In this document: positions 15,375 to 23,213 of the stretch, piece by piece
Layout: each line of letters begins with the position of its first letter
Position numbering within the stretch: position 1 is the first letter of the stretch
Source: JBDSZL01 sp039925145
GTDB taxonomy: Bacteria > Acidobacteriota > Vicinamibacteria > Vicinamibacterales > SCN-69-37
Assembly (NCBI GenBank): GCA_039925145.1
Contig: JBDSZL010000041.1
Coordinates: forward strand, 1 to 51,110
Direction of reading: 5' to 3'
DNA: 51,110 bases
Notes under the pieces: model-generated
What the model was told of the DNA's origin: nothing
What the model saw: the letters and a program-made list of their open reading frames with translations, nothing else
Databases searched by the model: none
Made by a program: the position numbers and the translations under genes

Positions 15375-17039
15375 GTGTCGAGGAGTCCCCTGTTCGAGTC
15401 TCTGCGTCGTGCGTTTCGTGTCGCGGCTGTCGCGTCGCGCCACCAGGCGGGCGGTCCCCCTATCGAGGAGCTGATCGAGCGTGCGGCGTCGCGCCGCCGC
15501 TTCCTGCGCGACTCGGCAGCGTTGACCGCGGCGACACTCGTCGCCGGCTGCCGTCAACGCGAGGCGCCAGCTGCCGCCAATCCGTCCCCCGGTGCGGCAC
15601 CGCGCTCCGGCGGCCCGCGCGTTGCCATCGTCGGCGGCGGCATGGCGGGGCTGAATACCGCCTACAAGCTCCAAAAGGCAGGCATCACCGCCACCGTCTA
15701 CGAAGGCGCGCAGCGGACCGGCGGCCGCATATTCACGGCGACCAATCTGCTCGGCGACGGGCTCACGGCCGAGCTGGGTGGAGAGTTCATCGACAGCTCG
15801 CACGAGGAGATGCTGGCGCTCATGACGGAGTTCGGACTCGAGCGGATCGACACGCAGAGCCCGGCGGCCGCGGCGCTGATCGACGAGACCTACTTCATCA
15901 ACGGGCGGCACTACACCCTCGCGCAGGCCGCGCGGGCATTCGTCCCGCTGGCCAAGCGGATCTTCAAGGATTACGATCCGTTGCCCGACGTGGTGAACTA
16001 CGAGAATCCCACGGTCGGGGCCGCACTCGACCGCCTGTCGATTGCCGAGTATCTCGATCGCATCGGCGCAGCCGGCTGGATGCGGGAGCTCATCGAGTGT
16101 GCCTATGTGACCGAGTACGGGCTTGAGCTGAACGAGCAGTCCGCGCTCAACTTCGTGTTTCTGATTGGCACGGGCGACCTCGAGGATCCCAAGGCGTTCT
16201 CGCTGCTTGGTGAGAGCGACGAGCGGTACAAGGTCCAGGGCGGCAATCAGCGTGTCGTCGATGAGCTGGCCAAACGACTCGAGCCGCAAATCAAGCGCCT
16301 CCACCGGCTCGAGTCCATTCGCAGCAAGGGCGCGGGCTACACCCTGACGTTTCAGACTGGCGCGACCGTCGCCGAAGCCGAGGCGGATTTTGTCGTCCTC
16401 GCCATCCCCTTTACCCTGCTGCGACAGGTCCACATGCAGGTCGAGCTGACGCCGCTGAAGACCAAAGCGATCCAGGAGCTGGGCTACGGCACCAACGCCA
16501 AAGTGCTTGTGGGCTTCCGCAGCAGGCCGTGGGAGAAGCGCGGATACAGCGGCTCGACCTACAGCGACGAGCCGTTTCAGCTCGCCTGGTCGAACAGTTT
16601 CCTGCAGCCCGGCCCGGCCGGCGGCTTGACGCTCTACTCCGGTGGGAAGATGGGCGTCGAAGTGGGGCAGGGCACACCCGAAGCGGTGGCGGCGCGGTTG
16701 ATGGAAGGGATGGAGCGCGTGTACCCGGGCGTGACGCGCGAGCAGAATGGCACGGTACGGCGGTTCCACTGGCCGAGCTTCGAATGGACCAAGGGGAGCT
16801 ACGCCTGTTACAAGCCCGGGCAGTGGACGACCATCGCCGGATCCGAGGGGCTCCCCGTGGGCAACCTGTTCTTTGCCGGAGAACACTGCAGCTATGACTT
16901 CCAGGGCTTCATGAATGGTGCCGCACAATCCGGCGTTGACACCGCGAAGGCGGTGATGGCCAAAGTGAGTGGCGCGCCGGCGGCGCTCCCGAAGGCCGCG
17001 CGCCGGTATTCGCGGCGCGAGCTCGTGCACCTCGCGTAA
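15375..17039 (+). CDS. flavin-containing amine oxidase family protein, Tat/lipoprotein-type export
   Basis: Encodes 554 aa from a GTG with GGAGG upstream. Residues 40-59 hold a twin-arginine-like signal (RRRFLRD) ending in a lipobox-like LVAGC (Cys59). The FAD Rossmann motif IVGGGMAGLNTAYKL starts at 85, followed by the acidic strand end VYEGAQRTGGR. The C-terminal flavin-contact block GNLFFAGEHCSYDFQGFMNGA is near 497-517. This is the monoamine/polyamine oxidase fold; it oxidises an amine to the imine with FAD. Substrate unknown. A folded, flavin-loaded enzyme exported by Tat would explain the signal type. Confidence 0.9.
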   Translation: MSRSPLFESLRRAFRVAAVASRHQAGGPPIEELIERAASRRRFLRDSAALTAATLVAGCRQREAPAAANPSPGAAPRSGGPRVAIVGGGMAGLNTAYKLQKAGITATVYEGAQRTGGRIFTATNLLGDGLTAELGGEFIDSSHEEMLALMTEFGLERIDTQSPAAAALIDETYFINGRHYTLAQAARAFVPLAKRIFKDYDPLPDVVNYENPTVGAALDRLSIAEYLDRIGAAGWMRELIECAYVTEYGLELNEQSALNFVFLIGTGDLEDPKAFSLLGESDERYKVQGGNQRVVDELAKRLEPQIKRLHRLESIRSKGAGYTLTFQTGATVAEAEADFVVLAIPFTLLRQVHMQVELTPLKTKAIQELGYGTNAKVLVGFRSRPWEKRGYSGSTYSDEPFQLAWSNSFLQPGPAGGLTLYSGGKMGVEVGQGTPEAVAARLMEGMERVYPGVTREQNGTVRRFHWPSFEWTKGSYACYKPGQWTTIAGSEGLPVGNLFFAGEHCSYDFQGFMNGAAQSGVDTAKAVMAKVSGAPAALPKAARRYSRRELVHLA

Positions 17040-17074
17040 CCGGTAAACTAGTGCGCTCGACACTCGTTGGCAGC

Positions 17075-17092
17075 CCGCACGGACTCGTGCGG
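17075..17092. other. 7-bp hairpin ahead of the solute-binding gene
   Basis: CCGCACG and CGTGCGG enclose a 4-nt loop, just after the amine oxidase gene and 5 bases before the GGAGG of the next gene. No T-tract follows. It may attenuate read-through or shield the ribosome site. Confidence 0.4.
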
Positions 17093-17105
17093 TGATGGAG
17101 GCGAC

Positions 17106-18176
17106 ATGCGTCTGACAGGCGCCGGGAAGTTCTTGTTGTTTCTCGTGGGATTGGTCGTGCTCGGCTACGTGGCCTGGACCTACCGCGGGCAGATGCCAGC
17201 CGCACTCAGCGGACGAACCGATCGCACGACGGCTGCGCCTCCGGCAACCGAGACGCGGTCGTCATCGCGAACCGCGGACGCCTCGCCGCGCACCGGCGTG
17301 CTCGGCTCGGTGCGGCAGAGCGGCGTGCTTCGCGTCGGGATGGAACCGGACGCGCCTCCGCTTCACTTTCTCAATCCGCGCAAACAGGAAGATGGCTTTG
17401 ACTTCCGTCTGGCCGGGATCGTGGCCGAGAGCCTCGGCGCCAAGCGGATTCAGGTGATCGAGGACGACTACGAGAAGCTCCCCGACCGGCTGCGTGCCGG
17501 CGACGTCGACGTCATCATGGCCGGCTACGTCCCCGACCCTTCTATCGGCGGCGTGGTCTGGTCCAATGGCTATCTCGACTTTGGGTTGTGCATGGTCGTG
17601 CACGAAGGCATGGTGTCGACGTTCCGATCGGTCAAGGACCTGGCCGGAAAGCGCGTGGCGATTTATGACGACCCGGCGGCCGAGCGTTGGGTGCAGCAGA
17701 ACATCCCCGGTGCAAAGATCCGGAAGTTCTCGGGAGACGACGGGTGGTTCGAGGCCGTGGAAAAGGATGAGGCCGACGCGCTGATCTACGACTATCCATT
17801 CGTGGCTGCCGAGATCAAGGAGCATCCGCACACGACGATCGTTCAATACAATCTCAACCAGTCCAAGTATGCCGTCGGGATTCCTCGAGGCAACTACGAC
17901 ATGGTGTACGAAGTGAACGCGGCCATCGACAAGCTCCGAGCCGCACCGCAGTATGCCGATCTGATGCGTGAGTATCTCGCGAGCGCGTCCGAAGTGTTCA
18001 CCCGTCCGGTCGCCGGCCGCAAGACCTACACGGTCAAGGCGGGCGACACGTTGAGCAAGATCGCCGGCAGCGAATTGAAGGACACGAACCGATGGAAGGA
18101 GCTGTGGGATCTCAATCGCGACCGCGTCGCCAACGAGAATCTCATCTATCCGCGGCTCGTGCTGCTGATGCCCTAA
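17106..18176 (+). CDS. solute-binding protein (SBP_bac_3 type) with C-terminal LysM
   Basis: Encodes 356 aa. One N-terminal membrane segment (residues 7-22, LLFLVGLVVLGYVAW) anchors it. A Pro/Thr/Ser linker follows, then a family 3 periplasmic binding domain at about 70-300 (SGVLRVGMEPDAPPLHF, then LRAGDVDVIMAGYVPDP, DLAGKRVAIYDDPAA, DALIYDYPF). Residues about 306-355 are a LysM domain (YTVKAGDTLSKIAG), which binds peptidoglycan. The fusion suggests a wall-associated amino-acid sensor or an MltF-like architecture without the lytic domain. No transporter permease is nearby. GGAGG precedes the ATG. Confidence 0.85.
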   Translation: MRLTGAGKFLLFLVGLVVLGYVAWTYRGQMPAALSGRTDRTTAAPPATETRSSSRTADASPRTGVLGSVRQSGVLRVGMEPDAPPLHFLNPRKQEDGFDFRLAGIVAESLGAKRIQVIEDDYEKLPDRLRAGDVDVIMAGYVPDPSIGGVVWSNGYLDFGLCMVVHEGMVSTFRSVKDLAGKRVAIYDDPAAERWVQQNIPGAKIRKFSGDDGWFEAVEKDEADALIYDYPFVAAEIKEHPHTTIVQYNLNQSKYAVGIPRGNYDMVYEVNAAIDKLRAAPQYADLMREYLASASEVFTRPVAGRKTYTVKAGDTLSKIAGSELKDTNRWKELWDLNRDRVANENLIYPRLVLLMP

Positions 18177-18242
18177 GAACTGCTTTCGACCGGTGTTCAC
18201 CCCGTTCGAGCAACACGGCCGCCCGGCTGCCAGAGCAATGAC

Positions 18243-21185
18243 ATGACCGCACGTGCCCTGACGTCTCGCTTTCGGACGGCCGCCATCGCCCTGACGGCGC
18301 TGGTCGGCGCCGGGCTCACACTGTTCGCGCAAACGCCTGCGCCCCAGGGTGCGCCGCCGCAACCCGGCGCAGCTCCGCAGGGCGCAGCCACTCCGACGCC
18401 GTCGGCGCCCGTCCCCCAGGGCGCCCGCGGCGGCGGGCGCAACCCGAACGAGAACGCCGATTTCTCGCCCAAGGATTCAGTCCCCCCCAGAAGTCCGGCC
18501 GACCAGGCCAAGGCCTTCGTGCTGCCGCCCGGCTACCGTATGGAGCTCGTGCTGGCCGAGCCGCAAATCATCAGTCCGGCCGTGATCGAATTCGACGGCA
18601 ACGGCCGCATGTACGTCGTTGAATTCGTCAGCTACATGCTGGATGCCGACGGCAACGGCGCCCACGATCCGATCAGCCGCATCTCTCGATTCGAGAGCAC
18701 CAAAGGCGACGGTGTATACGACAAGCACACCGTCTTCGCGGACAAGCTCATCCTGCCGCGTATGGTCCTGCCGCTCGAGGACGGCGTGATTCTCACGAAC
18801 GAGACGGACTCGGACGATGTGGTCAAGCTGAGCGATACGAACGGCGACGGTGTGGCCGACAAGCGGGAGGTGGTGTACACCGGCGTCGGCACGGGCCGCG
18901 ACGGCAATCTCGAGCACGAGCAGAATGGGTTCGTGTGGGGTCTCGACAACTGGATTTACAGCACATACAACGCCTTCCGGTTCCGGTGGGCGCCCAAACG
19001 ATTTCTGCGCGAGCCTACCGGCCCTAACGGTGGGCAGTGGGGTGTGGCTCAGGATGACGACGGCAAGATGTGGTTCATCTGTGGCGGCTGCGAAAAGGGG
19101 CCCACGAATTTCGAGGTGCCGGTGCAGTACAGCTCCAACCCGATCTTTCCGGATCAGTTCGAACCCGGCTTCGACACCGTGTGGCCGATTGCCGGCCTGT
19201 CGGACACGCAAGGCGGCATGGGGCGCGTGCGCATGCCGGTCGGCGTGCTCAACCACTTCACAGCCGGCGCTGGCGGCGACATCGTCAGAAGCGATCGACT
19301 GCCGCAGGATCTGCGCGGCGACCTGCTCGTGGGCGAGCCGGTCGGCCGGCTCATTCGACGGGCCAAGATCGTCAAGAACGAAGGGATTACGGTGCTGCGG
19401 AACCCGTATGTGAGCTCTGAGTTCATTCTGAGCTCGGATCCATACTTCCGCCCGATTACGATCCGCAATGCGCCCGATGGCCTGATGTATGTGGCCGACA
19501 TGTATCACGGGATCATCCAGGACTCGCAGTGGACGTTGCCCGGTTCGTACCTGCGCCGCAAGATCGAGCAATACCAACTTGACAAGGTGGTGGGGCACGG
19601 CCGCATCTGGCGGGTGCGTTACGACGGCTTGCCGGAAGTACCGCCGACCCCGGCCCAGCCCAACGCCGGCGCCACGCCCGGGAGCCCGGCCGTGCCCGGC
19701 CTCGATCCAAAGTTTGCGCCCCCACGGATGTATGCGGAGACGCCAGCCCAAATCGTCGCGCATCTCTCTGATCCCAACGGCTGGTGGCGGGATACGGCGC
19801 AGCGGCTGCTGATCTTGAAGCAGGACAAGTCCATCGTGCCGGCGCTGCAGCAGATCGTGCGCTCGTCGGACAGCCTGGTGGGGCGATTCCACGCGCTGTG
19901 GACGCTCGAGGGGCTGGGCGCGCTCGACGCAGCGCTCGTGCGCGAACAGATGAAAGACACCAGCCCGCGTATACGGATTCAGGCGATTCGCGCGAGCGAA
20001 ACGCTGTACAAGGCGGGCAACAAGGCATTCGAAGCCGATTATCGGGGCCTGTCGAAGGACGTCGATCCTGACGTGGCGATTCAGGCGCTGTTGACGCTGA
20101 AGCTGTTCAATGTGGCGGATCTTCCCGCCGTTGTCGCCGCCGCGCAAGACACGAACAAGGGGCGCGGCGTGAAGGAGATTGGAGACTGGATGGTGCGTCC
20201 GCCGGCCAATCGTGGTGGCGGGCCCGGACGCGGGGGGCCGGCACTCACGCCCGAACAGGAAGACATGATGCAGCGCGGCGATGGCATCTTCAAGGAAATC
20301 TGCTTCACCTGCCACGGACCGGACGGCCTGGGACAGCCACTCGCGGGCGCCGAGCCCGGCGTGCTGATGGCGCCGCCGCTTGCCGGATCTCCGCGCGTGC
20401 AGGGACACCGCGACTACGTCACCAAGGTGCTGCTGCACGGACTGACGGGACCCGTGCACGGCACGACGTACACGCAGGTGATGGTGCCGATGGGCGCGAC
20501 GAACAAAGACGAGTGGATCTCGGCGATTGCGTCCTACGTGCGCAACAGCTTCGGCAACGCCGGGGCCTTTGTGACGCCGGCTGACGTCGCGCGGGTGCGG
20601 ACACTCACCACCAGTCGCAAGGCGATGTGGACCGTGGAGGATCTCGAGGCGTCGCTGCCCGTGCTGTTGCCCGCGCAGCCAGCGTGGAAAGCCACCGCCA
20701 GCCACAACGGCGCAGTTGCATCGGGCGCCTTGACGCTCAGTGGCTGGACGACCGCCGCTCCGCAGCAGCCCGGTATGTGGGTGCAGGTGGAAGTGCCGGT
20801 GGCCGCGAATCTTGCCGAGGTCACGTTCGAGTCGCCCGCGGGTACGAATGGGTTCGGGATCGGCAGCCTTGGAGGAGGCACCGGGACGCTCGGAGGGGGC
20901 AACTCGACCGTCGCGCAGGCCGGCCAGGGTGGCGGCGGCCGGGGCGCCGCGGCGCCGGGCCAGCCCGCCGCGCTTCCCGGCTTCTATCCGCGTACCTACA
21001 CGGTTCAGACGTCGATGGACGGCACGAGATGGAGCGCGCCCGTGGCCCAGGGACGCGGCGCCCCAGGCACCACCGTGGCCTCCTTCAAGCCCGTGCAGGC
21101 GAGGTTCCTGCGCATCACGACGACCGCGGCCGATGCGCAGGCATGGTCGATGAAGAATCTTCGGTTGTTCGTCGCGGGCAAGTAG
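18243..21185 (+). CDS. membrane-bound-dehydrogenase-type protein with c-type cytochrome and discoidin-like C-terminus
   Basis: Encodes 980 aa with a signal peptide (hydrophobic to about residue 30). The first half is the beta-propeller of the TIGR02604/PVC-type dehydrogenase family (FVLPPGYRMELVLAEP near 95, ADMYHGIIQDSQWTLPGSYLR). The middle holds HEAT-like helices (about 500-640), the next part a cytochrome with haem motif CFTCH at 687-691, and the C-terminus a discoidin-type beta domain (VQTSMDGTRWSAP). Gly/Arg-rich linkers separate them. Probably an extracytoplasmic sugar or alcohol oxidoreductase passing electrons through its own haem. Substrate unknown. Confidence 0.85.
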   Translation: MTARALTSRFRTAAIALTALVGAGLTLFAQTPAPQGAPPQPGAAPQGAATPTPSAPVPQGARGGGRNPNENADFSPKDSVPPRSPADQAKAFVLPPGYRMELVLAEPQIISPAVIEFDGNGRMYVVEFVSYMLDADGNGAHDPISRISRFESTKGDGVYDKHTVFADKLILPRMVLPLEDGVILTNETDSDDVVKLSDTNGDGVADKREVVYTGVGTGRDGNLEHEQNGFVWGLDNWIYSTYNAFRFRWAPKRFLREPTGPNGGQWGVAQDDDGKMWFICGGCEKGPTNFEVPVQYSSNPIFPDQFEPGFDTVWPIAGLSDTQGGMGRVRMPVGVLNHFTAGAGGDIVRSDRLPQDLRGDLLVGEPVGRLIRRAKIVKNEGITVLRNPYVSSEFILSSDPYFRPITIRNAPDGLMYVADMYHGIIQDSQWTLPGSYLRRKIEQYQLDKVVGHGRIWRVRYDGLPEVPPTPAQPNAGATPGSPAVPGLDPKFAPPRMYAETPAQIVAHLSDPNGWWRDTAQRLLILKQDKSIVPALQQIVRSSDSLVGRFHALWTLEGLGALDAALVREQMKDTSPRIRIQAIRASETLYKAGNKAFEADYRGLSKDVDPDVAIQALLTLKLFNVADLPAVVAAAQDTNKGRGVKEIGDWMVRPPANRGGGPGRGGPALTPEQEDMMQRGDGIFKEICFTCHGPDGLGQPLAGAEPGVLMAPPLAGSPRVQGHRDYVTKVLLHGLTGPVHGTTYTQVMVPMGATNKDEWISAIASYVRNSFGNAGAFVTPADVARVRTLTTSRKAMWTVEDLEASLPVLLPAQPAWKATASHNGAVASGALTLSGWTTAAPQQPGMWVQVEVPVAANLAEVTFESPAGTNGFGIGSLGGGTGTLGGGNSTVAQAGQGGGGRGAAAPGQPAALPGFYPRTYTVQTSMDGTRWSAPVAQGRGAPGTTVASFKPVQARFLRITTTAADAQAWSMKNLRLFVAGK

Positions 21186-21228
21186 TCCGCGCGCATTCGG
21201 CGGCGGCGCGGCGCGGGCGGGCCCGCAG

Positions 21229-21264
21229 GGACCCCCGCCTTAGGAGCGCGGTGCTCTACCGAGC
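21229..21264 (-). pseudogene. tRNA-Arg(CCT)-like fossil: D arm and anticodon arm only
   Basis: On the minus strand GCTC-GGTA-GAGC forms a perfect D stem with a too-short loop, followed by an anticodon arm with loop CTCCTAA (anticodon CCT) and stem CCGCG/GGCGG containing one G-G mismatch. The acceptor stem and T arm are missing or replaced by GC-rich sequence. It sits between the 980-aa dehydrogenase gene and the zinc-ribbon-like gene. I call it a tRNA remnant rather than a functional gene. Confidence 0.6.
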
Positions 21265-21280
21265 CCTCAGGTGCGAGAGG

Positions 21281-21652
21281 TCACGGCTGCGGAAGCCGCG
21301 ATAGGATCAGTCCGCCGTCGGCGGATTGCACCGCATGCTGGTGGCCTCGGGCACACTCCAGCTGGATACGCGATGGCACGACCGAGTCGAGCGACAGGCT
21401 GAGCGGCTCGCCGCAGTCGCTTTCGCGGCAGCAGAAGAACGCGAGCTCGCCGACCACGTCTGGAGTAAGAGGACCGTCGAGCCGCTGCTTCCATGCCTTG
21501 GCGCAGCAGAAACACAGATAGTGAGCCGAGTCAGGCGTCGTGTTGAACCCCTCGCCTCGCTTCCACGCGCCCACGCCACTTGTGTCGTCGAACGCAAACA
21601 CGAGAGGGTCGTCACAGTCGGGGCAGAGAAGGGCGGGCCGGCTCGCGCTCAT
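21281..21652 (-). CDS. hypothetical Cys-rich (zinc-ribbon-like) protein
   Basis: Encodes 123 aa. Cysteine pairs are spaced as in metal-binding ribbons: CPDC near residue 10, CFCC near 47, CC-x4-C near 74, and a lone Cys in LECARGHQH. No signal peptide or membrane segment. The regular spacing supports a real protein, perhaps a small zinc-binding or nucleic-acid-binding factor. No family recognised. Ribosome site weak. Confidence 0.6.
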   Translation of the reverse strand: MSASRPALLCPDCDDPLVFAFDDTSGVGAWKRGEGFNTTPDSAHYLCFCCAKAWKQRLDGPLTPDVVGELAFFCCRESDCGEPLSLSLDSVVPSRIQLECARGHQHAVQSADGGLILSRLPQP

Positions 21653-21769
21653 GCTCGCACTGTAGCAGCCTTGCGGCCGTCAGCGGCGGCTGGCGGCTCG
21701 TGCGGCGGGCGCGGGCGCCTGTGGTTCGTTGATCCCTGCTTTGGTCGGTGCGCCCGTCCAGTTCGCTTG

Positions 21770-21798
21770 TTGTCACGGCCGGGCGCAACCCGTAATAG
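21770..21798 (+). promoter_or_regulatory. sigma70-type promoter of the mutarotase-like gene
   Basis: TTGTCA at 21770-21775 and TAATAG at 21793-21798 are separated by 17 bases. The ATG at 21808 lies only 9 bases after the -10 box, so the mRNA would be leaderless or nearly so; there is no Shine-Dalgarno sequence. Confidence 0.5.
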
Positions 21799-21807
21799 AG
21801 TACGCGC

Positions 21808-22788
21808 ATGACAGCGAGACACCGGGCGGCTCGGACGCTGGCGATATTCATCGTGGTGACCGCGTCGGCGATCCTCGCCGGCGCCACGGCCGAGTTTCCG
21901 GAGGCAACACTCACCAGTTCGCGGATCAAAGCCAGGCTATATGTGCCTGATGCGGATGCGGGATACTACCGCGCCACCCGGTTCGACTGGGCCGGTGTCA
22001 TCAGCGATCTCAAATGGCGGGATCACAGTTACTTCGGCGTGTGGTTCCCACGCCACGATCCCAAAATCAACGATGCGATCACCGGGCCGGTCGAGGAGTT
22101 CACGAAGGGGCTCGGGTACGACGAGGCCAAGCCGGGAGAGCGTTTCGTGCGCATCGGCGTGGGAGCCGTGGTGAGGCCACAGGAGGCCTCCTATCGGCAG
22201 TTCAACACATATGACATCGCCGACTCAGGCACACGCTCCATGACCAAGGGCGCCGATTGGATCGAGTTCACGCACACCCTGGGTAACACCTCGGGGTACG
22301 CCTACGCGTACACGAAGCGGGTGCGAGTCAGTGGCGACACACTCATCCTGGAGCATCGCCTGAAGAACACAGGACAGAAACCCATCGAGACGAGCGTCTA
22401 CCAGCACAATTTCTTCATCCTCGACAGCCAGCCCACGGGTCCGGACACGGTTGTTCGATTCACGTTTGCTCCGACGGCCGTTGCGGCGCTCGCCGGACTG
22501 GCCGAAACGCGCGGACGGGAGGTGCGGTATCTGCAGGAGCTTGGTCCCCGCCAGACCGTTCTGACCGAGCTGAAGGGCTACGGTGCCACCGCGCGCGACT
22601 ACGACATCCGGGTCGAGAATCACAAGACGCGCGCCGGCGTTCGGCAGACGAGCGACAGGCCCCTGTCCAAGTTGATGTTATGGTCGCCGCGCACGACCGT
22701 CTGTCCAGAGGCCTATATCGACCTGGCGATAGCACCAGGAAAGGAAACCAGTTGGCGCATCACGTATGAATTCTATGAAGTAAAGTGA
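21808..22788 (+). CDS. exported hypothetical protein, galactose-mutarotase-like fold
   Basis: Encodes 326 aa with a signal peptide (residues 8-29). The body is beta-rich (YRATRFDWAGVISDLKW, FNTYDIADSGTRSM, LEHRLKNTGQKPIETSVYQHNFF, MLWSPRTTVCPEAYIDL), resembling the aldose-1-epimerase/galactose-mutarotase superfamily. Typical catalytic His and Glu cannot be assigned safely, so it may bind rather than convert sugars. It is followed directly by the Hpt gene on the same strand. Confidence 0.7.
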   Translation: MTARHRAARTLAIFIVVTASAILAGATAEFPEATLTSSRIKARLYVPDADAGYYRATRFDWAGVISDLKWRDHSYFGVWFPRHDPKINDAITGPVEEFTKGLGYDEAKPGERFVRIGVGAVVRPQEASYRQFNTYDIADSGTRSMTKGADWIEFTHTLGNTSGYAYAYTKRVRVSGDTLILEHRLKNTGQKPIETSVYQHNFFILDSQPTGPDTVVRFTFAPTAVAALAGLAETRGREVRYLQELGPRQTVLTELKGYGATARDYDIRVENHKTRAGVRQTSDRPLSKLMLWSPRTTVCPEAYIDLAIAPGKETSWRITYEFYEVK

Positions 22789-22835
22789 TGTTTGTACGCG
22801 TGTGCGACCGCACCCGCGTGCCAAAGGAGACCTTC

Positions 22836-23207
22836 ATGGCAGACGGGCAGGCCCCCGATACCCCGCAAAGGGCGTTCAACCTCGACGAAGCACTCGATCG
22901 CGTCGAGGGCGACCGCGAGTTGCTCTTGGAGCTCGTTGATATCTTCCGCGAAGATCTTCCGCGAGCCGTGCAGGAGATTGAGGAAGCAGTTGCCGAAGGG
23001 GATGCCAGGCGGCTGAACCGCGGCGCACACACGCTGCGCGGCTCGCTGACCAGCTTTGCGGCCGCATCCGCATCTGCGATTACGCTCCGCCTGGAGTCGG
23101 CCGGACGCGACGGCATCCTGTCGCAGGCGGCTGCCGACCTCGCCGAACTTCGTCAGGCCCTGTCGGCGCTCGAGGCCGAGCTCGTGCAGCTCAAGGCCCA
23201 ATCCTGA
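22836..23207 (+). CDS. Hpt-domain phosphotransfer protein
   Basis: Encodes 123 aa. One Hpt helical bundle spans about 13-120 with phospho-acceptor H65 in GAHTLRGS, the Hpt signature. AAAGGAGA precedes the ATG at 22836; the longer frame from 22785 overlaps the previous gene and lacks a site. It converges on the large hybrid kinase gene with only 6 bases between the stops. The hybrid kinase ends in two receiver domains and lacks an Hpt of its own, so this protein is its natural phosphorelay partner. Confidence 0.9.
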   Translation: MADGQAPDTPQRAFNLDEALDRVEGDRELLLELVDIFREDLPRAVQEIEEAVAEGDARRLNRGAHTLRGSLTSFAAASASAITLRLESAGRDGILSQAAADLAELRQALSALEAELVQLKAQS

Positions 23208-23213
23208 CCAGGT

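Noticed and set aside
18477..20705. 742-aa minus-strand frame
   Set aside because: Antisense of the dehydrogenase gene, which has clear cytochrome and propeller motifs.
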